A stretch of DNA of 64,000 nucleotides from Lentisphaerota bacterium. Its GTDB lineage: Bacteria > Verrucomicrobiota > Lentisphaeria > Oligosphaerales > JABHEG01. Numbering within the stretch: position 1 is the first letter of the stretch; each line of letters begins with the position of its first letter. Both the position numbers and the translations under genes were made by a program. The notes beneath the pieces were generated by a model. It saw only the letters and a program-made list of their open reading frames with translations. It was not told the DNA's origin and made no database searches. Shown here piece after piece: positions 16,240 through 24,509 of the stretch. The stretch is taken from NCBI GenBank assembly GCA_018676675.1, contig JABHEG010000012.1:1-64000 (forward strand). The letters run 5' to 3'.

Positions 16240-18705
16240 TCACTGTCCGAGCCCGACGAGAACCCGATAGCGTCCGGTCTCCGATGCCCGAGCATGGATG
16301 GAAACCACGTCTCCATTCACCAACTCGACGCGCGTCTGCGGCTCCGTGCCGCCTGCCATCCGAAGGCTGCCGGCACGCGAAGGGAGAGCAACGGTCACGG
16401 CGGTCTCCGCACCAGCCACCAAATCCAGGGCGAAGCTCAGATCTCCGGCTTCAGTGTCCCACTGCCAGTCGTGTACCTCAAACAGCCCGCACATGACGTG
16501 GTGGCTCGTACCGACGATGGTCGGTTCTGGCACGACCTTCCGTAGAGAGAAGACCAGCGCTTCGCCAGGTTCAAGGTGCGCGATCAGTTCCTCGGCTCCC
16601 GCGACCGTGCCTAGGTACTGCTGATTCCAGAAGTCAAAGACGTGGTACCGAGCGCCGGCATCCAGGCCGAGTGCGCCGCTCGTCACCGAGTCACCGGCGA
16701 GGGGTGCGCTGATGGTGGCGGGGACGTCCACGTTGTTGTTCACCAGGATCGCCTGTACCCAGCCGGGCTGTACGTGGCAGACGTATACCTCGGGGTGAGC
16801 ATTGCCAAGGAACATGTCCACGGGGCGGAACGCCATGCCATTGGGCAACACCGGATAGAGCCGTGTGAGATCGTGCAGCATCTCATCGGTCATGGAGCCA
16901 AAGCTGGTGGCAAGTTCAATGCGTCCCGAAAGTAGGCCGACCAACGTCAGGAACGTGCGCCGGTCTTTGCGGCTGAGCGGGACGCGAGGGTCGTCCTTGC
17001 CCTTCCTCGGCACGAAGAAGCTCTTGCAGTCCGGATAGTAACGCATGGCCGTACCGGATTTATACCAGCGCAGGCCAATGCGCGAGGCCATCTCGGGCTC
17101 GAAGTGACTGGCATCCCCCCAGACACGCTGCAGGTCCACAATACCGACCGTGGCGTCCGTCCGCGGCACCAGCTCGTGCACGGCACCGCCAAGAATGCGT
17201 TCGTGCAGGTAGGCATCGGGCCCGAGACCTTCCCGCGCCAACTGGTAGATCTTCCGGTAGGCGGAAGTCGTCGTGTAAGACGAATCATCGAATCCGCCAT
17301 GCCGTGCCCAGCCGGTTTCGGGGTAATCGAACTTGATCCCGACCACACCATCCTCCCGGAGGCGGCGCCACATGGTGAGCATGTGCTCTTGGAACTCCGC
17401 GTTGGTGAAGTCGTACCGCACGAAGGGCATCTGGTGGGTGTGCTGCCAATGGAGGCGTGAGACGTCGCCGTTGAGCATCCACTCGGGGTGCTCGCGGGCG
17501 AAGTCATTGCTGGGCATGGAAACCTGGAAGTAAGTGAATGTGGTTCCTCCCCGCTCTCGGACGGCCTCGCAGAAACTGCGGAATGTGGGGTACGGCTCTC
17601 TGAGCGATCCATACTTGCCCCAGTGCTCATCGTCGTACCATCCCTGCTGGGTGTCGCCTTGGCTCCCGTAGCAGTAATGGTCCGGTTCGAGGCGCACAGC
17701 CACGGGGGTGTAGTCCAAGATCCCCGACCCGCTTGCTTTGTCCATCTGATCCACCAGACCGGGAGAATTGTTGACGGGGATGCCTTCGCCAAGCCGAGCG
17801 TTGGCCACGGCCCAGCCGCACATGGTGGGAAAATCATAGGCATTTGGTTCCGCACCGTTGGCCTGGGCGAGGGCACGACCGTAGGCCTCCAGGGCTGCGA
17901 ACGGGTCCGTGGTCGTCACATCGAGATAGACCGTATCCTCTGCCTCCCAGGTCTCACCGGGAGGGATCAGCTTGCCCTGCGGATCCCACAGCGTAAGGGT
18001 CAGGTGCGGTTGGTCGCCCTCGAAGCGCGGAGGTGTCGCCTCGGACTCCATGAAATTGCGGCGTTTGCAGCCTTCGTAGGTCTCGACCCGACGCAGAAAC
18101 TCCGCGTACCGCAGGCCGCCTGCAACCAATGTCCGTCGGGTGCCGCCAGCATCGTTGAGGTGGGTCAGCATAGCCGAGTTGATGCAGTCGATCCGCCAAT
18201 CGGCCTCGACGGTGTTGGCCTCCGCCCCGGCGCCCCCTCGGAGCACGAAAGGCATAGCGGGTGTCCGTCCGGCGAACAGTTCCCCTTCGTGGAGGATCTG
18301 GACCTCGGCCACGCGAACCGGGTAGTCGAAGGGATTGCGGACCCCGCATCCAAGTTGAAGGAAGGGGTGCTCGTCGTAGAGGACAATGTCCAGGAAGTGC
18401 GGCGGCGTGTACCCCGCCTGCGGGACGTGCCAAATGCGCAGCTTCTGTCCCCGCCCCCACATCGCATCCTGAACCGTCTCTCTGACTGCCGCACAGACCA
18501 CCTCGACTGGATGCCAGGCCTTGCCACCCGGATCAATCCGGCAGCCGGCATCCCGAATGTACACTGTCCCCTCGCACACATCCTCGATCCGGTAGCGCTG
18601 TGAGTCGGTGTCGAAAGCTACGCGCACCCGATCGTTGGCAATGACTGCCTCGCGGTCGCCCGCCGTCACGCCGGCCTGTCTGTCCAGTGTTTTCTCACGG
18701 CTCAT
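16240..18705 (-). CDS. GH36/GH27-like alpha-galactosidase-type protein
   Basis: The protein has 821 residues from the ATG at 18705, chosen because AAGGG precedes it and the first domain starts soon after (EAVIANDRVRVAFD). An in-frame GTG at 18789, just after the upstream stop, has no ribosome site. No signal peptide is seen. An N-terminal beta-sandwich (to about residue 290) is followed by a TIM barrel (about 300-640) and a C-terminal beta domain. The strand VGIKFDYPE matches the K-x-D nucleophile strand of clan GH-D enzymes, and FTYFQVSMPS, HERILGG and GIVDLQRVWGD fit other barrel strands. It is probably an intracellular glycosidase acting on alpha-linked galactose or a related sugar. It follows a secreted GH36 paralogue in the same operon. 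Confidence 0.75.
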   Translation of the reverse strand: MSREKTLDRQAGVTAGDREAVIANDRVRVAFDTDSQRYRIEDVCEGTVYIRDAGCRIDPGGKAWHPVEVVCAAVRETVQDAMWGRGQKLRIWHVPQAGYTPPHFLDIVLYDEHPFLQLGCGVRNPFDYPVRVAEVQILHEGELFAGRTPAMPFVLRGGAGAEANTVEADWRIDCINSAMLTHLNDAGGTRRTLVAGGLRYAEFLRRVETYEGCKRRNFMESEATPPRFEGDQPHLTLTLWDPQGKLIPPGETWEAEDTVYLDVTTTDPFAALEAYGRALAQANGAEPNAYDFPTMCGWAVANARLGEGIPVNNSPGLVDQMDKASGSGILDYTPVAVRLEPDHYCYGSQGDTQQGWYDDEHWGKYGSLREPYPTFRSFCEAVRERGGTTFTYFQVSMPSNDFAREHPEWMLNGDVSRLHWQHTHQMPFVRYDFTNAEFQEHMLTMWRRLREDGVVGIKFDYPETGWARHGGFDDSSYTTTSAYRKIYQLAREGLGPDAYLHERILGGAVHELVPRTDATVGIVDLQRVWGDASHFEPEMASRIGLRWYKSGTAMRYYPDCKSFFVPRKGKDDPRVPLSRKDRRTFLTLVGLLSGRIELATSFGSMTDEMLHDLTRLYPVLPNGMAFRPVDMFLGNAHPEVYVCHVQPGWVQAILVNNNVDVPATISAPLAGDSVTSGALGLDAGARYHVFDFWNQQYLGTVAGAEELIAHLEPGEALVFSLRKVVPEPTIVGTSHHVMCGLFEVHDWQWDTEAGDLSFALDLVAGAETAVTVALPSRAGSLRMAGGTEPQTRVELVNGDVVSIHARASETGRYRVLVGLGQ

Positions 18706-18789
18706 TGGTCGCCCTTCATGTCGTGCAGATGCATCCCCCGATGACCAGAGTCTATGGAGCTGTCCGAACGGGGGGAGTGCGTTGTTCAC

Positions 18790-20913
18790 CTAATTCTTGA
18801 GCGTGATATCCACCTTCACCGCGTCAGGCCGCACCGGCAACTCGGCCACGAACAGGCCGTTTCCCCGATCCTCGAATGTGATCCCGGCCGCCTGTGGCTC
18901 TGCTTCCTCGCACCAGATACCGAGAGGCCCTGACTCGTGCAGCGTGACGATCACGCCATCAGGCCGGTGCGTGAGCTCCGAGACCGCTGCCGCGCACAGG
19001 TACTTGTCAGTCCTGCCGATGACCGAGTAGCCATTCACGATCGGCGTCACGTGCAGGGCCCGGAAGTCGAAGCCTTTCAGGGTGACGTCGTAACCCCCTT
19101 CCATGGGGCGAGCTTGGCCAGCGTACCAGTCGTAGACCAAGAGGCCGCCTTCCGGCTTCGTCCGGAGCCCCGTGTAGGGCTGGATCATGCCGGAGGATTG
19201 CGCATAGCTTGCCGGGGTGATGGTCGTCGTGTAGGCCGTTTGCGCGAGAGATCCCCGACGATTAGTGCCGTAGACAGCGAACAGAGCGCCACCGTGAGCC
19301 AGAGGGGCTACGGCCGTCATGAGCCGTTCCGCATAGAGCTGATGGAACATGTCCTCAGCCAGTGGGGCGCCAGGGGCGCTGGGCCGCAGAAGCAGGCCGT
19401 CTCCATAGCAGAGCCCATGCACAAGGGCAGTGCGAATCTTGGGAGCCAGTTCCGAGAGACAGATGCTGGAGCCGGACATGGCCTTGGCGACAACATTGAA
19501 CTTGGCCGCCTTCTCGCTGCGGTCACCCGAGTGGAACATGTCATGGTCGCCCCACGCCACCTGCCCCAACCATGGCGTCGAAGCGAACGAATGAAACGTG
19601 TGGGTGATCGCATCCCGTTCTCCCCCCCTGTTATCCTCACTGCAGCGCCCCACAACGCTGTCGAAGGAGTGGAACAGCGACGGCGCGTTGTGCCAATTGC
19701 AGTTGATCAACCCCAGGAAGTCCTCTGCCACTACCTCATGGAAGGCTCGTTGAGCGTTGACCGCTGCCGCGTAGGGGTTGGGGAAGACCTCTCTCTCTGC
19801 AGGTTTCCTCCCGCGGAAAAAGTTGATGTTATGCGTCTGAAAATCCGTCTTGAGCAGGTCGAAGTCGGCCTCTTTGCCTGCTCGGTACATATGGCGGAAC
19901 CACGTTCGGGCCGATCCCACATCTGCCCTCGGCATCATGCGTTCCCCCACCACCGCGTAGTCATCTTTCACGGAATCCCAGGCAGGATTCACCTGCGTCC
20001 CGCGGAAGTTGCCGAACATGGCGTACCAGATGCCCATCCAGCGTATCCCGTCGTCGCTGCGCAGCGCGACCACGTCGGCATAGGAATTGGGGAACTTCTC
20101 GTTAGCCAGAAGGCTCTTGCGGTCGTAGTGCCCATCGTCCAGAAGCGCCCAGCGCACCGGGATGTCTGAGTCGCTCAACCCCTTCACCGCATCGACCAGG
20201 CTGGCTTCGGTCACCTTCATCCGCAGGCAATCCCAGCTGCACCAGCCCAGGTAGCGGAACGGCTCGGGCATGGGCTTGTCCTCACGCAGCCGCATGCGTC
20301 CTCGCATCTGTGGGAGCTCGGTCGCACGCCTCCAGACGTCGGCAGCCGCTTGGTAGGGCGTGTCTCCGCTTGCCCATGCACAGACGGGGACCTCACCCTC
20401 AACCGGGCCAATGCCGTGGTGTCCGAGCTTCAGCCGGAGTGTTGCCTCAATGACGTCATACTCCTCGGTGGGGGGCTGGTGGTCCGCGCGTTTCACCAGG
20501 CGACCATCACCGGCAGAAAACCAGGCATAGGCATGGGCCCCGGCCAAGGGCAGCACGGCCAGGTAGTGCCCGTTGCTCTGTTCGAAGATGGCGAACATCC
20601 CTCCTTCTGCGCCTGTTTTCGCGGAGACTTCCCGGATGGTGACCTTGGCGTCTCCCACCGGCGTCAGTAGGTGACTGTAGACCCGGTTCCCGCTGGTTGG
20701 CCACCAACCGCCCTGGTAGTAGACCGCGCGCCGGAAGGGCGGCAGATTCAGGTCGAACACGGCCAGCACGCCCTCTCGGTCAGGCCCAGCCCGGAAGTCC
20801 TGCAGCGCCAGCTCCCCAGCCGCCTGTCGACTCAAATCGATGGTGGCGGCGGAGGCGGTAACGGTTGCCATGATGACGGCCAGCCATACTCGTGGGCATA
20901 GTGCGTGTCTCAC
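18790..20913 (-). CDS. Secreted GH36 protein, raffinose-synthase/Sip1 type
   Basis: The product is 707 residues from a GTG at 20913 (ribosome site GGGGAGAA), with a signal peptide at residues 1-22. Features of the raffinose-synthase branch of GH36 are YLGWCSWDCL, LLDDGHY, GIWYAMFGNF, the nucleophile Asp357 in LLKTDFQ and the acid/base region WGDHDMF (Asp456, Asp458). Bacterial members usually act as alpha-galactosidases rather than as plant-type transferases. The gene overlaps the stop of the upstream beta-helix/phosphatase fusion by four bases (GTGA), so the two are translationally coupled and probably act on one substrate. The next gene downstream is a GH36-like protein without a signal peptide. 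Confidence 0.85.
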   Translation of the reverse strand: MRHALCPRVWLAVIMATVTASAATIDLSRQAAGELALQDFRAGPDREGVLAVFDLNLPPFRRAVYYQGGWWPTSGNRVYSHLLTPVGDAKVTIREVSAKTGAEGGMFAIFEQSNGHYLAVLPLAGAHAYAWFSAGDGRLVKRADHQPPTEEYDVIEATLRLKLGHHGIGPVEGEVPVCAWASGDTPYQAAADVWRRATELPQMRGRMRLREDKPMPEPFRYLGWCSWDCLRMKVTEASLVDAVKGLSDSDIPVRWALLDDGHYDRKSLLANEKFPNSYADVVALRSDDGIRWMGIWYAMFGNFRGTQVNPAWDSVKDDYAVVGERMMPRADVGSARTWFRHMYRAGKEADFDLLKTDFQTHNINFFRGRKPAEREVFPNPYAAAVNAQRAFHEVVAEDFLGLINCNWHNAPSLFHSFDSVVGRCSEDNRGGERDAITHTFHSFASTPWLGQVAWGDHDMFHSGDRSEKAAKFNVVAKAMSGSSICLSELAPKIRTALVHGLCYGDGLLLRPSAPGAPLAEDMFHQLYAERLMTAVAPLAHGGALFAVYGTNRRGSLAQTAYTTTITPASYAQSSGMIQPYTGLRTKPEGGLLVYDWYAGQARPMEGGYDVTLKGFDFRALHVTPIVNGYSVIGRTDKYLCAAAVSELTHRPDGVIVTLHESGPLGIWCEEAEPQAAGITFEDRGNGLFVAELPVRPDAVKVDITLKN

Positions 20914-23900
20914 GGCCCGTTCTCCCCAAAGTGAACGTTCAGGATGCTGTCTGTCGCATCCATCACCGGGATAAGGCCTGTAAGTGTCCTGACGGTTTCC
21001 CCTTCACCAACCCTGATCGTGTGTGGGCCCTTGGCGAACACCTTTGGTTGCCACGTGTTGCCTTTGATGCGAAGGGTGTAGATGACTTCCCCCATCTGCT
21101 CGTCGATGACCTGAACCACGGGATCGCTCGCCCCGGAAACGACCAGTTTGGGTAGGTAGGCGACGGCTTTGCGGTCGTAGTTATCCTCCTGCCGGATGGT
21201 GATGGGCCAGCCGGTGTACTGATGAGCATCGGGAGACGAAACGTCCTCCCCTCTGGGCCAGCATTCCATGGTGATCGTCCGGTCGATTTTGTTGAAGCGC
21301 GTGATGCCGTAGCCGGTGGCCCGCTTCACGTGTCTGTTGCGCGATTCGATGGGCGGAACAGATTCGCCGGGATTGGCATACGCAAGCATCGTCATGCGGT
21401 TCCCAAAGCCGTCCAGATAGTCCCCGGTGTGATCCAGAGGGCCTGCCAACCGGCGGATCGCCGCTTCACGGGGTCGCCACCAACGACCGTAGTGGTTGAC
21501 AATGGAGGGAACACAGAACGAGTACCCGGAATCGCCGAACCCGTCGACACCATGGTGGACGACGGTGGCCAGGTGCTGATCTCCGGACAGCATGAAGGCA
21601 AAGCCCTTGCGGATGGTCTTAAGGGAGCGGTCCCTTTCCCGACGAGGCCAGCCGTTGGAATCCAGATCGGCCTTCATCCAGCCCGTTTCCCCGCCGTGCA
21701 GGTTGGCGGCATTGCAGAAAATGGTCTGGGACAGGACACACTTCATCTGGGCGTTCTCCCAATCCCCGCACCACCTGTCCAGGAACGCGATCTGGCGGTC
21801 TCCGAGCAGCTCGGCGTCAGGCGTGTCCAGGAGTGTTGTGTCGAAGTTGGGATCACGAATGTGATCCGGCCGCCCTTTGTGGCCTGGGATCTTGCCGGCC
21901 GGGCCGGTCTTGAACTTGCGGTCCTCTATGATCGCAAAGTCGATTCCGCCGACATTGAGACGGGTGAAGTACACCCCAATGCCCTGGGCAACGGGGGCAG
22001 GATCGACGGGATCGGGAAGATTGGCCGTCTGGGCGAATTCGACCTCACGGACATACTGCGCGGGGTGAACATACCCACCGGAATTGCCCTTCCTATCCGT
22101 AGCTTTGATTCCGCCAGCCCCCCACAGGTTTCCTTGACCGACGTCGTGGTCGTCGGGGATGCAGACAGTGGGTCGGTGTCGAATCAGATCCCGGAACCAG
22201 CGCCCGAAGAGCAGCCAACCGCTCATGTGGTCGTCATGATTGTAGGTCTGATCGCCGGAGAAGAAAAGCAGGTCTGGGTCGATGGCGTTGACATTGGTGA
22301 CGATGTCATCCCGGGGGAATCGGTCGAAGTTAGAATTGCCGGTAAAGGCTGCCACGACGATCTCGTCCTTGTCAACGGGATTGCGTCGGATCGTTCCTTC
22401 AAAAGTGGCTTCCCCGCCAAGGGCGACCACGCGGTAGGGCCAGTCTCGGTCCGAGCGCCAGTCCTCCACCCGAAACAGGGCATTCCAGGCCTTGGCCCCC
22501 CCAGGGCGTCCGTAAAGGTCCTCGCGGACCTGCGTCTGGCAGACGGTGCTCCATTGGCCTCCCTCCCGGACCTGGAGCAGGAGTTGACGACTGTCATCGT
22601 CATCCAGCGGATAGAGGAAGGCAGTCATCTTGAGGGTGTCGCAATGCAACGTGTACATGGCAAAGCAGATCTGTTCGTCCCGCGGCACGTCCTGCAGGGG
22701 CAACTTGGCCCAGGCTGGGGGCCGCCGTGATAACTTCTTGACGGGAGGAAGCGCAGCAACCTGGACGGCTGGGTTGGGCGGACGGCTAGGTTGGGCGCCC
22801 TTCCTCTTGTCCGCTTTCGGCACAGCTGCAGGCGTAACGGCAGCGGAAGGACGCCCCCCACTAAGCCGGCGAGACAGCTGGGCTTGATGGAGATTCTTCG
22901 GGGAGAGATCCCAGGGGGGCATGGTCTCGAACCAACGGACCTCGGTGCCCTCGGGGATGGGCCAGGGGGCGTCGCGTGTTCCGAGAATGCTGGATTCCTC
23001 AGTGTGGAGCCCTATCACATTCAGGAAGTCGTTGCTCCAGCGTTGATAGCGCCACTTGGGCCAGGTCTGGGGCGTGTCGGCACGAATGTTCCAGAAGGTC
23101 TCCCGGGCGCCGCAGCGGATCCCGTAACGTCCGTCTCCGCTACTCATCCACACGCGCGTGCCTGCCCCCGTATCGATGTTGGTCCACAAGTTCTCGTAGG
23201 GACCCATGCGATGGTGATCGAGACAGAGGTCGACGCCTTTGCCATCTGAGATGACACATCCCATCGTGGTAGCCACGGTAATATCGTGGATGAACTTGGT
23301 GCGCAGGTCCCAACGCGTGACGAGGTGATCGTTCCCCTTGATGTTGAGCCCATGGTGTCCTGTCGCATCGCACCCGCCCTGTTTGGGGTTGAGCAGAGGA
23401 TCCTTGCCCAAGTTGACCTCGATGTAGGCGGTGTCAGTCATGCGGTCGGCTTCGAGGACGATGTCGGAGAGTGTGCAGAAGTAGCACTTCTTACTCGTCC
23501 CAACGCCGTTGTCCGCGTTGCGTATGCGCACATTGCGAACCCAGCAGTGAGCCACTTCATAGAACTGGATGGCATTGAAGCCATAGCCCTGGAAATGCTG
23601 GCGATAGGGCAGGTGTGGGAACTCGATGGCCAGATCCTCGATACCCACTTCGGTGACCGTGGGTTCGAAGGTCGTGATCCGGGACTTGTTGTCGAACCGC
23701 AACGACCGGTTGAAGCTCAGTCGATCCCCGTCTATTCCGGTGATGGTCAGCACCTGCCGAGCCCAAATTGCGTAGTCCGCACCCGGGTCTCCTGCGTACA
23801 AATAGTGCCAACCATCACCCTTGGCCCAGTACGTGACGTTGATCTGGTCACCGACGTCAAGGCCTTCGACCTCGTCCCACTTCCCGATGCGCATGTGGCT

Positions 23901-24437
23901 GTCCCCTCTCAAAGCCGGTTCGATCATATGCGAAACGCGGCGACTGTTGATGCTCCCCTTGACTTGGATCAGTCCGCTGCCGGTCGTGTGGGTGATCTTC
24001 TTCAAGCCCTGCTTTTCGACCAACTCCCGGATCCCGACCGGCATGAACAGGATCGTCTTGTCCGGCCCGTCGCCACGAAGCACCACGCCCGGTTTGTCGA
24101 TGGTGAGGAAATCGGTGATCCGATAGCGTCCCGCCGGGATATGGATCGCCCCGACGGCGCACGCCGCAATGGCAGCCCGGAAGGCCTGTGTGTCGTCGGT
24201 TTTGCCATCGCCTTTCGCCCCGAACGCGCGGACATCGCACACCACGGGAGGACGCGGCAGGGGATCGTCCCCTTCATGATAGCCGGCGTGAGAGAAGTCC
24301 GGGAGCCTGCTGTGAGGCGTCCACAATTCACCCGACTTGCCCCAGAGCTGTGAATATTGCGGCTCGCCTGTGAGAAGGTGGGAACACGCCGTGAGTAAGG
24401 CCAAACCGACAACCAGAACGTGACCTGAGTATCGCAT
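20910..24437 (-). CDS. Beta-helix (pectate-lyase-3 type) fused to PhoD-like phosphatase, lipoprotein
   Basis: A 1175-residue lipoprotein. The ATG at 24437 follows GAAGGAG; Cys18 lies in a good lipobox (LLTAC). Residues 65-515 form a right-handed beta-helix of the pectate-lyase-3 type (VRAFGAKGDGKTDDTQAFRAAI, IHIPAGRYRITDF). Residues 520-580 are a Pro/Ala/Lys linker. Residues 590-1165 are a PhoD-like metallophosphatase: FFSGDQTYNHDDH (about 726-738), IPDDHDVGQGN (760-770) and MLSGDQHLATVVHHG are its metal-binding loops. PhoD enzymes are phosphodiesterases/phosphomonoesterases using Ca/Fe-type metals. The fusion suggests binding or cleaving a glycan and removing a phosphate substituent at the cell surface. 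It is coupled to the secreted GH36 gene downstream. Confidence 0.85.
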   Translation of the reverse strand: MRYSGHVLVVGLALLTACSHLLTGEPQYSQLWGKSGELWTPHSRLPDFSHAGYHEGDDPLPRPPVVCDVRAFGAKGDGKTDDTQAFRAAIAACAVGAIHIPAGRYRITDFLTIDKPGVVLRGDGPDKTILFMPVGIRELVEKQGLKKITHTTGSGLIQVKGSINSRRVSHMIEPALRGDSHMRIGKWDEVEGLDVGDQINVTYWAKGDGWHYLYAGDPGADYAIWARQVLTITGIDGDRLSFNRSLRFDNKSRITTFEPTVTEVGIEDLAIEFPHLPYRQHFQGYGFNAIQFYEVAHCWVRNVRIRNADNGVGTSKKCYFCTLSDIVLEADRMTDTAYIEVNLGKDPLLNPKQGGCDATGHHGLNIKGNDHLVTRWDLRTKFIHDITVATTMGCVISDGKGVDLCLDHHRMGPYENLWTNIDTGAGTRVWMSSGDGRYGIRCGARETFWNIRADTPQTWPKWRYQRWSNDFLNVIGLHTEESSILGTRDAPWPIPEGTEVRWFETMPPWDLSPKNLHQAQLSRRLSGGRPSAAVTPAAVPKADKRKGAQPSRPPNPAVQVAALPPVKKLSRRPPAWAKLPLQDVPRDEQICFAMYTLHCDTLKMTAFLYPLDDDDSRQLLLQVREGGQWSTVCQTQVREDLYGRPGGAKAWNALFRVEDWRSDRDWPYRVVALGGEATFEGTIRRNPVDKDEIVVAAFTGNSNFDRFPRDDIVTNVNAIDPDLLFFSGDQTYNHDDHMSGWLLFGRWFRDLIRHRPTVCIPDDHDVGQGNLWGAGGIKATDRKGNSGGYVHPAQYVREVEFAQTANLPDPVDPAPVAQGIGVYFTRLNVGGIDFAIIEDRKFKTGPAGKIPGHKGRPDHIRDPNFDTTLLDTPDAELLGDRQIAFLDRWCGDWENAQMKCVLSQTIFCNAANLHGGETGWMKADLDSNGWPRRERDRSLKTIRKGFAFMLSGDQHLATVVHHGVDGFGDSGYSFCVPSIVNHYGRWWRPREAAIRRLAGPLDHTGDYLDGFGNRMTMLAYANPGESVPPIESRNRHVKRATGYGITRFNKIDRTITMECWPRGEDVSSPDAHQYTGWPITIRQEDNYDRKAVAYLPKLVVSGASDPVVQVIDEQMGEVIYTLRIKGNTWQPKVFAKGPHTIRVGEGETVRTLTGLIPVMDATDSILNVHFGENGP

Positions 24438-24509
24438 CGCTGCTCCTTCAATATCGCTGTACACCAAGTGGGTCTATCTCCGACTCCGGCAGCACTGCCA
24501 GGGCCGGCC

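Noticed and set aside
21222-22730. 502-residue plus-strand open frame
   Set aside because: Antisense to the PhoD module, whose motifs on the other strand are unmistakable.
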